NCBI RefSeq assembly: GCF_000524195.1
Contig: NW_020170403.1
Coordinates: 582,993-646,992, forward strand
Length of the DNA: 64,000 bases
Origin: Echinococcus granulosus
Lineage: Eukaryota; Platyhelminthes; Cestoda; Cyclophyllidea; Taeniidae
Direction of reading: 5' to 3'
Below, in pieces: positions 48,641-60,800 of the stretch. Made by a program: the position numbers and the translations under genes. Below the pieces are notes generated by a model. That model saw only the letters and a list, made by a program, of their open reading frames with translations, was not told the DNA's origin and did not search any database. Each line of letters starts with the position of its first letter. Within the stretch, counting starts at the first letter, position 1.

Positions 48641-51600
48641 GGGAGAAAGCTGGGGGGTCACTGACTTGGCCTTGAGTACCCTCGTAATCAAAAGGAAGAG
48701 CTAAACAGATATTCAAGTTTTCGAGTAATAAATATGAAATCTTATGCTTAAATTAAAGCATTTATCAACTCGTCTTTCATTACAAGTTGCATAGGTGCTA
48801 CTATTCCACCGCAATTAGACCAATGTTACCAATTTTTTTGATTGACATGCTTACTCCGCATATTTAATAAAAGGGAGGAGTTATTGTTATTGTTCTGTGA
48901 AACATGGTCATACGATTGGACCTGAAGACGGCTTTTCACTCTATCTTAAACAATAACTTTACCTTTCCCCTATTACAAGAAATGGCTGCAAAATTAGTGC
49001 AAGATACACGGAATTTGTGTGTAAATCACTTATTTTGCTGTTCAGTCGCGGAGTCGCATGATCACGTGTAATTGCGACGAGAGGCTATTTTTAGGGTCGA
49101 CCATTTAGAAGGTTGCCATTTGCCTTTTGTCCTTCACAGCCTGACGCAGTCCGACGTGATCACGCCACCTGAACACAAAGCGTGTCCGCACCAAGGTAAC
49201 CCTTCCGCACTTTCATTACCACTGTTAGGCGTAAAAGCACAAATTTTTTGCTTGAAGTTTAGTGGAAATGAATATTCAAATCGTACAAACTTTAGGAAAT
49301 TATTAATTCGGCTCCACTCCAACCAAACAGTAATGTTTTGAGTGTCGCGACCACCCGTAAACAGGGGACTTATTTCCTATTAACTAGAAATTCGCTGCAA
49401 CTATTTATATTAACAAATGAACCATTCATGGACATTTTGCAATTTCTGGAAAGCAACCAATGTGTTAACAAGACGATTTGATACAATCAGTTGTTACAAA
49501 CTGATAGCCAACCTATGTCACATATTTGTGACTCTCGTAGCGAATGCATTAAGCAACATCATGTAAAGCAGTTTGTGAACAGAAAAGGAGACAGATTAAA
49601 TGCAAATGAAACCTATGAACTTCAGTTCTATCATTAAGTGAAAAATTTTGCTTCGCTGCGGTGAAGCAGAAGGACTGTTTTGAGACGAAACTTGGACCAA
49701 GGTGAAAAGACCGTGAAGTAGGATGTTATAAATATCCACACTACTACAACAGCCTTTTTTCTTCCGCTAATCAGTCTTCTTGTCGGTAGCACAGAACTCT
49801 CCCCTTCTTGATGTATACGGTGAATGTACTTCCCGCATTGCCAGCCAATGCAAAGGTCGAATCACAAAGGATTGAAAAGTCCGCAAAGCACCGAATAAAA
49901 GAAAAAAAACATTGGGATTGAACCAGTACCCATTGGGAATGTTTTTTAGGCATCTCACAGTGCACAGAATATACTTACAACTTTTTGTCGAAGTAAGAAT
50001 AAATTACAGGATAGGTGAGGCTTTCTTGATTCGAATCCAAACTAATATCTGCCTGTTGGTTACCAGCGTCACATATATGTGACACGTTTGGTTAATCGAC
50101 CTATGAGAATTGGTTGCAACAAATTGTGCTGCAAAAAAGGATTGACTGGGTGGGAGGATAATTACATTTTCTTCAAGTTTTTGAGTCGATAAACTTGATA
50201 CGGACAATGAAGAGTCTTGAATATAGCGGTCGATTTGCCTTCGGGACCTTGATTTCGATGAAGTTTTTAGGTCCCGCTTCATAGTTATTTATTATCTATT
50301 CTGAAGGACCACTTAAACTGCTCATATAACAGAATCTAGTACAAAATCAGATACAAGACCCGCATTGCCATCAAATGATAAAGATACCTCCAAGTTCACA
50401 ACCTCGACTACGCTAGTGACGACCAGGCGTCCCCAAGTCACCGCTAGTCTAATGGTGAGTGGGCACACTTGCAAGGCATTAACTACCTGAACTGTTATAA
50501 GGCGATTACTTTGTCTATGTAAAGTTAAGTACAGTCTCGAACAATCAAATATTTTACTCCACGAAATGTCAGTACGTCAAAAGCAGTCCTCTTAACCCGT
50601 AAGCCCGTAAGTCTGGCTAAGAAGGTTTTCAAAATAATCGACAGCGACTTAAAAAACCAAGATAAGACCTTAGTACTAATAAAGGCAGCAGCGCCCTACT
50701 ACAATAACCTGACGCAGTTATCGTGATCAAAGACAATTTTTCACATCTTTGGAATAGTAACTCTTAGTAAAAGTCAAAAAAGTAGTTGTCAAAGCTCCAG
50801 ATGAAAATATCACCCCATTTCAGTGCCCAGTTGACACGGAATAACAGTATCACTTTAAGTAGCGTAACTTTTTGCAACAGATTTTCCCCCGGAGTGACAG
50901 AAATAGAGAGCCTCAAGTGGTAGAATGCCATTCTTCTGGGACACCCGCGCACCAGAGGCATCCATACCCGGGAAGTGGTGACTCATCGGCTTTTAATGGA
51001 TTCATTTCCTCCCTTCTTTTCTTGACCTTTTTTTATTTTTGAATCTTACCGAGGCAGGACGCATCCGAATTTTTTCTTAAAAAAAGAATCCCTTCATAAA
51101 ACTTGACTTTTTTGCCAAAATATAGAACTGTCAAAGACAGCGCACTTATATTTTTATGTGTCACGTTCAACCGTGATGTAATACTAAAATAACTGTAACT
51201 TTTGTAAGATAGTCCCTATTCGTGTCAATTACAAGGATTTTTGAGCATGTCCTGGGAAATAAAACGATCATGCTCCAGCTCACCTCCTTCCTGTTGAACT
51301 ATGTGGGACTCCTCAAGCTAATCGAGTGGAGAAGTGATGAGGTATGACCAGACTTTCAGTGATTCACTCACTGTGCTTATTTGATAACTTCAAAATTGGT
51401 GACATCATAGGGTAGTCAAAAAATAACTTAATTTCACAAGTCTGAAGGAACATACTATCGTTGGTGGAACTGCGCGCAGTTAGAAGTGGTAAGTGTAGCC
51501 GTTCGGTTATAACCGGTTCACATTTCCTGCACCAGGCTTGACAAAGTTAATTAAGGTGGCGGACGACAGCGATGGCACATGTGTGGTGAACGAGGCTTCC

Positions 51601-51950
51601 CGTGAACAAGTACACGAAAGCTAATCAAGTGGAAGACATCAACCACAGTAGAGCACAGTGATGGGACGCTCACCCACTCCGTAGTAAGCCATTTGAATGG
51701 CAGCTTTTGGTTCCACAGCCTTGGCAGTCGCCCTTGTGAACGCTCAACTGGCGCCTGAAAAGCTTGTCTGGCTTTATGGACGTCTGATTGATGTGCATTC
51801 TGGCGCGTAGTTGTGCGAGAGACAAAATCCGTCTGTTGGAATGTTGAACTCAAACACTTGTGGCCAAAAAATTGGTGCCTGATGAGTACAAAGATAGCAT
51901 TTTGCTTGCAACTGTAATGCTATGATTACTTAACTCTATTTTGGTTTAGC
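48641..51950. other. Unassigned region
   Basis: No gene recognised. AATAAA hexamers at about 48727 and 48863 could end the FAM161-like transcript. Open frames here are short and unsupported. Confidence 0.5.
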
Positions 51951-52047
51951 GGGCTCTTAAGGCTCTGCCTTCTGTTCGCCGACAGTACATATTTTGCCTA
52001 AGTATTATCCCTTCTTCCGTCATCAGGAAAGCCTTGGGGCGCTACAT
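51951..52047 (+). repeat. Dispersed repeat A, plus copy
   Basis: Contains GCCGACAGTACATATTTTGC, AGTATTATCCCTTCTTCCGT and CATCAGGAAAGCC..GGGGCGCTACATA. One of the clearest copies; together with 39725-39858 it defines the family. Confidence 0.75.
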
Positions 52048-52544
52048 AACCACCACAGAAGAGTCGAATGAAGCATGGCACTGAAGGAGCACCTTGACAA
52101 CCAGCACAAAGCATCTCAGGATTGCATTATTGCATATGAAAAAATATGAGCTCATGTAATCGTCTCAGTCATGGCCTGAGCATAAAAGCTGCGGAAGCGT
52201 AGGGATCCACTGAAGCTGAAAACGTGGCAACAATTGCGTCACTTTTCTTTCTTTTCAGGAAGACAAATTCGAATTCCTATTCTGCCTCCTAGTGGACGCC
52301 TTCCCAAAATCACTGCTATAAGTAACTAAAGGACATGCTTTTGTATCATCTGCTTGATTTTACATAACCATGTGAGGACTTTTGAAAGGAGAACAAATTC
52401 TTGCTCACTTTCGCTACCAGCGGCGTATGTGTATGGCCGCGCACTCTTTATTAGTTGGTTTCACCGAATAGCGTCGTAGTCAGATTACTTATGCCTGAAG
52501 CATTGAAATGGACATGGAGAGGCTCTTGATCTGAGGGTATTTAG

Positions 52545-52559
52545 TTTTTTTTTTTTTTT
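52545..52559 (+). repeat. Poly-T run, 15 bases
   Basis: Uninterrupted T run. Could be the complement of a retroposon A-tail on the minus strand or simple slippage; no element body was recognised next to it. Confidence 0.9.
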
Positions 52560-55500
52560 GTAGTTTTTGAGTGGCAAATGAGCTAAGCCGTTCACACAAG
52601 GACAGCAAACTGCATCCAGGGTGTAGTGGTCGAATGTGTGGGGTAGTGTTTTAGAAACAGTCAAAAATAATAAATCCTTTCTTAAAAGGTTTAGAAAGGC
52701 AAAAATTTACCAAATCTACTGACCTGCTTCCATTACCTACTTATGAGGTCCTTTTAAGCGAAATATCCCCACAAATTTTACCACAGCCTATTTCTAAGTC
52801 TGATAATAACATTTTAAAAGGTTTTAGTAAAATTACCCCACTCACTTTTAGCAAATTTTAAGATGAGAAGTGTAATATGCGGTTGTTTTAATACATTCTC
52901 GGGCGAAACACGGGCAAATCGAACCGGTCTTATAACAGAGAGAGGGAGGAAAATTGTGATCCCCCACAAAAAATTTGATTTCTCTCATAAAATGCAGGAT
53001 CACGTTCTGTAAACATTGGTTCATATCCAAATTGGCAAAATGTAGGAAGGAAGGCAAAACAAGCGGAAAAGCTGAGGCAAAACTAGTGCTTTTTTAAGAT
53101 TGTATGGCCATTATGCCTCATGATGACTACAAAAATGAGACGCGCTTCTATTCGACCCTTTGTAAGTGGCCTTCCAGCGTCTTTTCTTCTTAACGCACCT
53201 CACCATTGCCTTGAAGTTGCATTCTGTATGTTGATTTGGTTACCTCTGTCAGATTCATCACGCACGACCACAAGAGCGCTACACCTCAAATGCGAACTTG
53301 TGATTATACAGAATGCACATCAAAATGTCTTCCATGAGCTTTGAAGTATTCACACGGAATACGAGTTAATGGGAGCGATTAAAACAAATTGGTGCAGTTG
53401 ATGTGCAAGTGGAATTTTCGAAGCGAATGCGAGAATTGCGGACTTCTTTTGGTAGAAGGCAGGCGACTTCTCCCATTTTTCTCCATAGGTGAATTGCGTG
53501 CTTAAAGGACAAAATATCTAATGGATAGAGATTGAGTTAGAAAGACTAGAAATTGTGACTTTTTAAATGGCAAAAATAACTAAACTTTAGTAAATGAAAA
53601 GTCTATTTATTATACAAATCTCCCATCTGTGTACCTATTTATTTTTTTGGAAGTTGCAATAATAGGTGGGCACTTTCATTTTGAAAAGGAAACGTCATTT
53701 CTCGCAGGTGATAGAGATTTGAAGCCTTAGAAAACCTGAATTTAAAAGGGTGCTTTTAATTCCTTACAATTTGGGAAGCAGTTAAACCAGTTATTTTTTT
53801 TAAGTGCAAAAGTGTAACAGGAAAACTTGAAAATATAAAATAAATTTTACCAATTCGCGGCAAGCAATGCTTTTTTGCAATTATCGCCGCTCAGGAACAC
53901 CGTCACATGGCGCCCATGTCTCTTGCAATGTGCCACAGTGAAACTGTTGAAAGTATTCAAAATCACCCTCAGCATGATCTGAACTTAAAAAGTACAAGCA
54001 GATCAGGAGGTTACACGTTGATTACTCGACATTTTTAACCTAAATTTGGCACCATTTCTTCTAGACATGGGACTGTCAAGAGCATGCTTTTGAAGTGTTC
54101 GACAGAGAAAGTAGTTGAGGGAATTTTACCAATCCCCACTGGTCTCGGATAAGGACAAGCAGAAAAAAAGGTATTCCTACACATTTTTAACATTAGTTCA
54201 GCCTTCAACTGAAAGAGTGTTTATGGAAGACTTATTTTTGCAGACAGCCCACTTCGTAAAGTACATAAGGTGTTGTTTACTATACATCCAAATATAGCAA
54301 GAAAAACAAAGTTTATTTGGCCCCTTTTGATGCACATAAATTTAAAAAAGAATACGCCAATTACTTAAGCCAATCCGGTTTTAGTTGTTAACGACGCAAA
54401 AGTAAATACCGCGGGCTTTGCTTGCACATTCTAAATGTACCAAAGATTGGGATATCCGTTTCTTGATAGCTGAACAAGTGGAATCTGTTTTATCAACAGT
54501 TTGACTTCACTTTTACTTAGTTACTTGGAAAATACTTCTTTTGCGGGATAATTAATACCTCAGAATTTTATCCAACCGCATTTCTCATTGTTTTATCGCT
54601 TATAGATAATTCGGTTTTGAATCCCTTCAGTTACAACTGGACGTAGTAGTACGAATATTATTGGGCCAGTCCATTTAATGTTTTCTTTTAAACAGCCTTT
54701 CATTTTGCATTTTTCATTCCTTGTGAGCAAACATGACCCCCAGATTGTCACTTTTTGTATTTCAAAAGCGTCAAGTTCGGTTTCGCAGATGTGCATGCTG
54801 TATTTCTACAACCTTTTTGCAAAAAAGAAAGACACATTTCTCCTTCTGTAAACGCGCACGTCGTTCCCACCCTTGTGCTGCGACATGAAATAAACACAGC
54901 GGAAAGTCAACACACCGGAGCTAAGTGACGGTGGGTGGGCAGGCAAGTTTAAAAATACGCATAACGAGCCTGTAGTTTGTGTGGCACAATGCCAAAGAAT
55001 TACCTCTTTATAAAAGTAAAGCTTCATAGGACTCAGACGAGACACTGTGTAGTTATGCGCGCTGAGACAGTAAAGAACACCCAGACAGATTTGGGAGGGG
55101 TTTGGACAAACTTTATTTGATCATTTACATCAGAAAAAGCGTCAAAATCCATCTGAAAAGATGGCACAAGAATGGATCATTTCAACTTGCAACGGCATCC
55201 TCAATTCTAGTATCTTTGTATCCACATTTATGCCGGCAGTCACTAATTCCTCCTATACGCCAATTATAGGTATCTTTACACATAAGGAGGGTTTAAGAGG
55301 TGTCCAGGAATGCCCTGGAGTCCTCCGTTAGTGGCAGTGTAAGTAGACCCGACCTAAATGGACAACAGCCATAAACGACTCATCAAAGTGGAATTTCCTA
55401 AACCGTGGCATATTTAAGCGGGCAGTCTACTTCCCAGTTCTGTACAATTAAAACGAGATGAGGTATGCATCCCTTCAAAATGCCTCTTCAGAGCTTTTAA

Positions 55501-55857
55501 CTGTTCGTAAACGCGGGGTGGAGGCTGTAATAGTCCTCTTTTCTGCTTGCTTGTAGGTAAACTTTCTTGCAAAAGACGACTAGCGCGCGGAACATGCTTG
55601 CTAAAGGGCATCCCTTAGCCTTAAGCAAACTTTTCCAAATAACTCCCCTCCAAGTACAGTATGCATGGCCGGTAAGGCAATAAATCATAGTCGCCTCCCT
55701 GTTCAAATCTATTCCGTCATTCCCGTTCCTGACTGGTTACGGCTGACCAAGAAGAAGTAGAAAAGGAATTAATAGGGGTAGTGTCGAGGACAGACCTTAA
55801 AAGTAGAATAAAACGGGATTTGTTTTAAGGATATATTTGTTTTTCCACACAACCCCT
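52560..55857. other. Unassigned AT-rich region with one repeat C copy
   Basis: No gene recognised. Repeat C copy 1 lies near 53905-53985. Confidence 0.5.
53905..53985 (+). repeat. Dispersed repeat C, copy 1
   Basis: Shares CATGGCGCCCATG, GTGAAACTG, GTTGAAAGTA and a later CAGCATGATCTGAAC with 57720-57800 in the same order and orientation. Confidence 0.5.
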
Positions 55858-55990
55858 TCAGTCTCCGCGATTTAGTCGTCATCGTGGTGTCAGGCCTTCG
55901 GAGACGCCGCGGGGCTCATCATCCCGCTCAGCGAAGGTGGAGGTTTCAGACATACGGGATAAACACGCTTGGCGTAAATCAAAGCCATAA
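55858..55990. other. GC-rich patch
   Basis: Sharp GC-rich block (CGGAGACGCCGCGGGGC and neighbours) in AT-rich DNA. Minus-strand frames of 24 and 32 codons begin with ATG here but have no family match and no splice donor before their stops. Confidence 0.45.
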
Positions 55991-57244
55991 ATGGATAATT
56001 AATTAAATTAAGTGAGAAAATAATGTCGGTTGTCAAATGAATGTCATGACATTAATTTAAGTTGAAGATGAGCGCAATAATACATTGATACTTAGCCGCT
56101 GTACAATATTTATGTGGGAAAAAACGCCTATTGCTGGATCACTTTCATCTTCGGGAAGGCAAAAATTGTTATTATGAACAGGTTTTTTAATCAGTACGTA
56201 CAGGAAACCAGTGGCATTCGCGGATTCGAGGCATCTAGAGATAATAACACCGCGTGCTGCTTCTCCGACGCAGCTAGTGAAGACTTAACGGTGTTTTGTG
56301 GGCCAACAGCTTCGCTCCTTTCTCGTTAGGTCAGAAATCCCCCACCCTATAATTTTCTCTGGGCGAGTTACATCCTTGCCAGTTTCCCACGGCAACACTG
56401 CTGTTTTTCGGCGCTGGAACAAAATTCGTGTTTTCTCTCTGTGAAGGAGTAATTACTGAGAAAGCAGCTTTTTACACTATCGAATGTAATGTTACTGCTT
56501 AATTTATGGTTAGACTGACATTTACCACTTATAGAAAGCAGGAGTGTAGATGTCAAGATGGCTATACTTCAACTTAAATTTGTAACCGACCCAATTAAGT
56601 CATCATATCGGTTCCCAATGACACTAAAACAAAACATGGCGCTCGCCTTAGTTCCGAGGATATTGTAAAGGGGCGCAATTCATGAAGAAACTTTATTATA
56701 AGCATTTAAAAGGCCTGAGAGGCTGGCGGTAGCGGAAGAAATAGCGGGAGGCTGTGAAATCTCGTTTAGGCCAATATTCGATTGAGATAGGTGTCATCCG
56801 TGTGACTTGGACACGTGTTGAATTCAATCGACACTACTTTGAAATGTGAGCTTCAAACAAGATCAAGATAGTGGAAAGCATGCATACAAACGCAGTAAAT
56901 GAGCTCGACCTAAAACGGCATAAACGTCTTTCCGCCAGCTGGTGATCCGAGTAGTCTCCTTTTAGACCTTGTAATCGCGATAAGACGTCTTGAGACGAAT
57001 TGCCAGACCATTCATTTCACTCATGAACAACTCTGGCAGCTGGAATCTTACTCCATATTCTGGATTCAAGCCTCTGTCACACAGTTTCTGCCACTTTAAA
57101 CGCTGTCTACTCCTCTATGGACAAATGGGAAGTCCAGCTTTGGAAAAATCAGTGTGCTCATTGGCAGAAATCCGGAGGAAAATTTGTGAAAGTCGGGTAA
57201 TTTGCTTAATTTTGCGTTTCGGTTGGGCGGACACTTCAGTCTTT

Positions 57245-57326
57245 CCCTTTGAACTTCTGCTCGGAGGCATGACGTTCAGGCCATGTCAGTAGCTATTCAG
57301 CACTTCCAAAAGGCTCGGAGCACTAC
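57245..57326 (+). repeat. Dispersed repeat A, fragmentary copy
   Basis: Shares TTCAGGCCATGTCAGTAG with the long copy at 39.7 kb and ends AAAGGCTCGGAGCACTACAG, like the family end. The middle part seems deleted. Weaker than the other copies. Confidence 0.4.
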
Positions 57327-57719
57327 AGATCATCATTTAATCAATTTTATATACCTCTCCTTCCTCAAATATGTCACATTTGTGTATGATATGCAGACCC
57401 AGGCAAAAGAGGTCAAAGTTTTGTATGGGTGAGTTACCTAATGCTTGTTTGGTGGGCCGAAACTCATTTTGTTGTGAATTGAACCAGACGGACTTTTCAG
57501 TCTTCGCCGTCCCAATGGCATGGCCTCTCAGCCATCTCAGCTGGCTCCCAAAACTTCTGCCCGGTAATAGCTTAGAATTCACTTATGTACATATTACGAG
57601 TGTAGGGGCGACTCAGGGCGTTGCAGCTTCTCCCGCACATTCACTAACTAAGGCGAGGGAATAAAATGGTGGGAGTTTTTAAACTGACCACCACTTCATT
57701 TTCCAAATGCTACGAGAGA

Positions 57720-57800
57720 CGAATATGGCGCCCATGAGACTGTAATGAAACTGATGTCGTTGAAAGTACGCAGGTGTCAGGATCAGCTGGTTTGAACCGT
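57720..57800 (+). repeat. Dispersed repeat C, copy 2
   Basis: Partner of 53905-53985: ATGGCGCCCATGAGAC, TGAAACTGATGTC, GTTGAAAGTA and TGTCAGGATCAGC.. in the same order. Only two copies seen. Confidence 0.5.
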
Positions 57801-60800
57801 ATGTGCCTTGCTTCCATCAGCGACACTAAATTTGCACGGTATTCTTGTTAAATGTGACATAAGATACAACTACTCCTAAAAGGAATCCTCATTTGCTGCC
57901 AGCTGATAGAAAAATGAAGGCTTCTCTTACGTTGCGACAAAATATTGTCGACGATCGGGCACTGCTGACAACATCAAGCCTGTCAAAAAATACGGCAACA
58001 AAACAGCGAAGGTAAAATGTGCAGTGGATGTAGTTTGTGTTACCAGTGCTGGGGTAGTCGGTGGAAAAGTCAAAGGCCTGTGGGACAGGCAACTTTTCAT
58101 AGCACACACCAACCGCGCACCGAGTGGTGATGACGAAACAAGGGTGACCCCGTGTGTCCGGTAGATGGGTGGGGAAGGCTAATGGCCGAAAGGCTAGAGG
58201 TTTATGATTGCACCTCAGTCGTCTAGCCTCACACGATTCATCCATATTTTAAAACGCCGCAACTGTCTAGATGGGGGTCATGTCTAACCCGCATGTAACC
58301 TTGTTGGCCTACCGGAACGGCAGCTCCGTCTGAATGAGTCAGTGGTGATCTTATCAGCACCATAGAGGTATGGCGCTTGAAATTTTAATGATAAACTAGA
58401 AAAAGAAAAGATTGTCAAAACCCATTTTAGGAGGGTTGTCTCTGCAAAACTAAAAAAAAATTGCCCAAGATGTTTAAGAAACGGAAGATTGACTCCACTC
58501 ACTACTACGAGAAACCAGAAAACGTTTTTTCTTTTTTTCGGATTTTGGAGTGGAAAGTCTGAATATCAACAAGTCATCAAATTCTACGAGGCACGTTTAA
58601 AATGAAGCGCGAAACTTTAGCCATACACTTGGGATTATTTTTTTCCCCTTTTTTTTTGACTTAGCGACCTTTTTGGAGTCGTTAAACCTACTGCTAGTGA
58701 ATCATCACTACATTCGTGTCCTCATTACGGAAAAAATTCACCTTCTCTGGAAAACTTTTTTGAGCGGTGCAAAAACAGGCGAAAAACCAAACAATCATCA
58801 ACTTAGGATTTTCCTGAATCTAAAATCCACTTCACTTTTTTCAACTAACCACGATGTCTGCCTGGGGATATGCATAACTGCAAAACTGCATCATCACGAC
58901 ACAGGAATGCAAGACTGAGAGCGTCTACTCCCATCTCGGCCCTAACATCCCGATGCTGCTAGGGCTACCAACACGTATTTTCGGTACAACCAGCCGCAAA
59001 TTGATGGGCGTCATTAAAACGCTTGCTACTTGGGGCCCACCTCGGATGATTTACTGTACCATTTCGACAGCAGGTGGCGTCAGTTTCCCTTAGGCAAGTC
59101 AGCTGCTGCTCTGACATTTATCACTACTGAATGAGAACCAGAATCTGTGCGATTTGATGGGAACAGGCAGATACGTCGCACATATATGACGGTAAGAGTG
59201 AGCCTGTTGAGCGTGATCAAAGGCCAGCATTTTTGAAGTTGAGCAGAGACTGTTGATTTATTTGTTCAATCTTTATATCTCTCAAATGCTTATTTTCCAT
59301 TCTTTCTGTTAAAATACGTGTTTTAGTGTAAGACACACTGGAAAGTCTTAGCCAATTTTCGGCCAACTGGGAAGGCATTTGTTTGGGCAAATGCCCTGAA
59401 ACCTCTGCCTGTGTTTAGGCTGACATGCCATTGGACATTTTTAAAGCATTCAAAAGGGGTTTTTACATAAGAAAAACCCCATGAACAACTAACGCAGGTT
59501 ACAAAACTAACAAAACTTCATTGCCTACGGTTTGAACCCGAAACTCCTCAAATTGGTTTAAGCTATTGCTTTCCCTCTTCTGCCTGCATCTTAGGTGGCA
59601 AACAGCCTGCAAGTGAAGGCACGGGTGGTGTGTTTCATCTTTTTAAGAGGATTTAATTTCAATGAGCCAACTACGTCGCTTTTTTTTCTGCTTCGAACTT
59701 GCGCGTCCTCCCACGGATTGTGATCAACTGCGAGACGATATCGTAGACGATATTATAGGTTTCCACTTAAGAGATAATACTACTTATTGGTAGTGGTAGT
59801 ATATGCTGCACGATTGGTGAGTTTCCAAAGCTAGGTGCCATTGCGGGGTGAAATGCACAGGAGAAAGCATCATTTGGACAGTAGTGCTAAAAGTTGGGCT
59901 ACAAGAGTAAAATGTTAAAAAGTAATTGATCTATTTTCGTGACAAGAGGATCTGTCGTACTTCACCTTCCCAACTGAAAGTGCCTCCTCCCATTCGCCCT
60001 TGCACATCATTTTACGAGTGCTTGTTTCATTTCCTCGTCAGAAAACCAGTCCATCCAGTTTTACAGTCCTGGATAGCATTTCGGCCAAATTTAGCAAGCC
60101 ATAGAGAGTAGTCCTTTTCACGACACTGACAGATTTAAGTGGTTCAAATGGAAGATCTGTGATCCTTGTTTTAGTTAATAGATTAAGTGATCAAGGAAAT
60201 ATTCAAATTAATTCCGATTCTAGGAGGAACACTGAATACACCACATCCCACCTGTGTTATTATTGTTCAAACATGACCTTGTTTGGTGGATAGGATAGGG
60301 GAAGAGGGGTAGCCCTACTTCGCCAATCAGAGAGGGGACAACTCTCATTTTGTGGAAAGAGTTTGTGCACAATCGTAGCTAACACAAGTGTCAGGGTCGT
60401 GGCTGTGTTTTAAACGTACCCCATAGTTCCGGGCGTCTTCATGGTCTGTCGGGTCTGAAAATACCTCTAAACCCCAACCGATTGTCATCCAGACCGTCTG
60501 AAAGACCCAATAGCTACTCAAAAGCAAAGAAGGGCGTTTAATTTCCCCCATATAAAGAGAGAATTTTAGCCAATTCAACGATTAAAGAGAGTTTGAAAGG
60601 TATTGATACGTTTCAATGCTGTTTGCGTAAGCCGTTGGCCTCCTTCTATCAAGGCTAATTTAGTTATCTGGAGGGTAATAAATAGAGATGAAGTGACCTG
60701 AAATCCCCATCTTCATGATAACATCAAATCAAAAAATTATGGGGTTAGGAAAAAAATCATACAGTATTGCCGCAAAAAATTTCGTCATCTTCTTTGAGAT

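Noticed and set aside
51551..51853. 100-codon minus frame in a GC-richer stretch next to a repeat A copy
   Set aside because: No recognisable domain, no splice sites, and equivalent sequence is absent beside other A copies.
57889..58245. 118-codon minus frame
   Set aside because: Open also in another minus frame; Cys-rich parts follow no known finger spacing; no homologue recognised.
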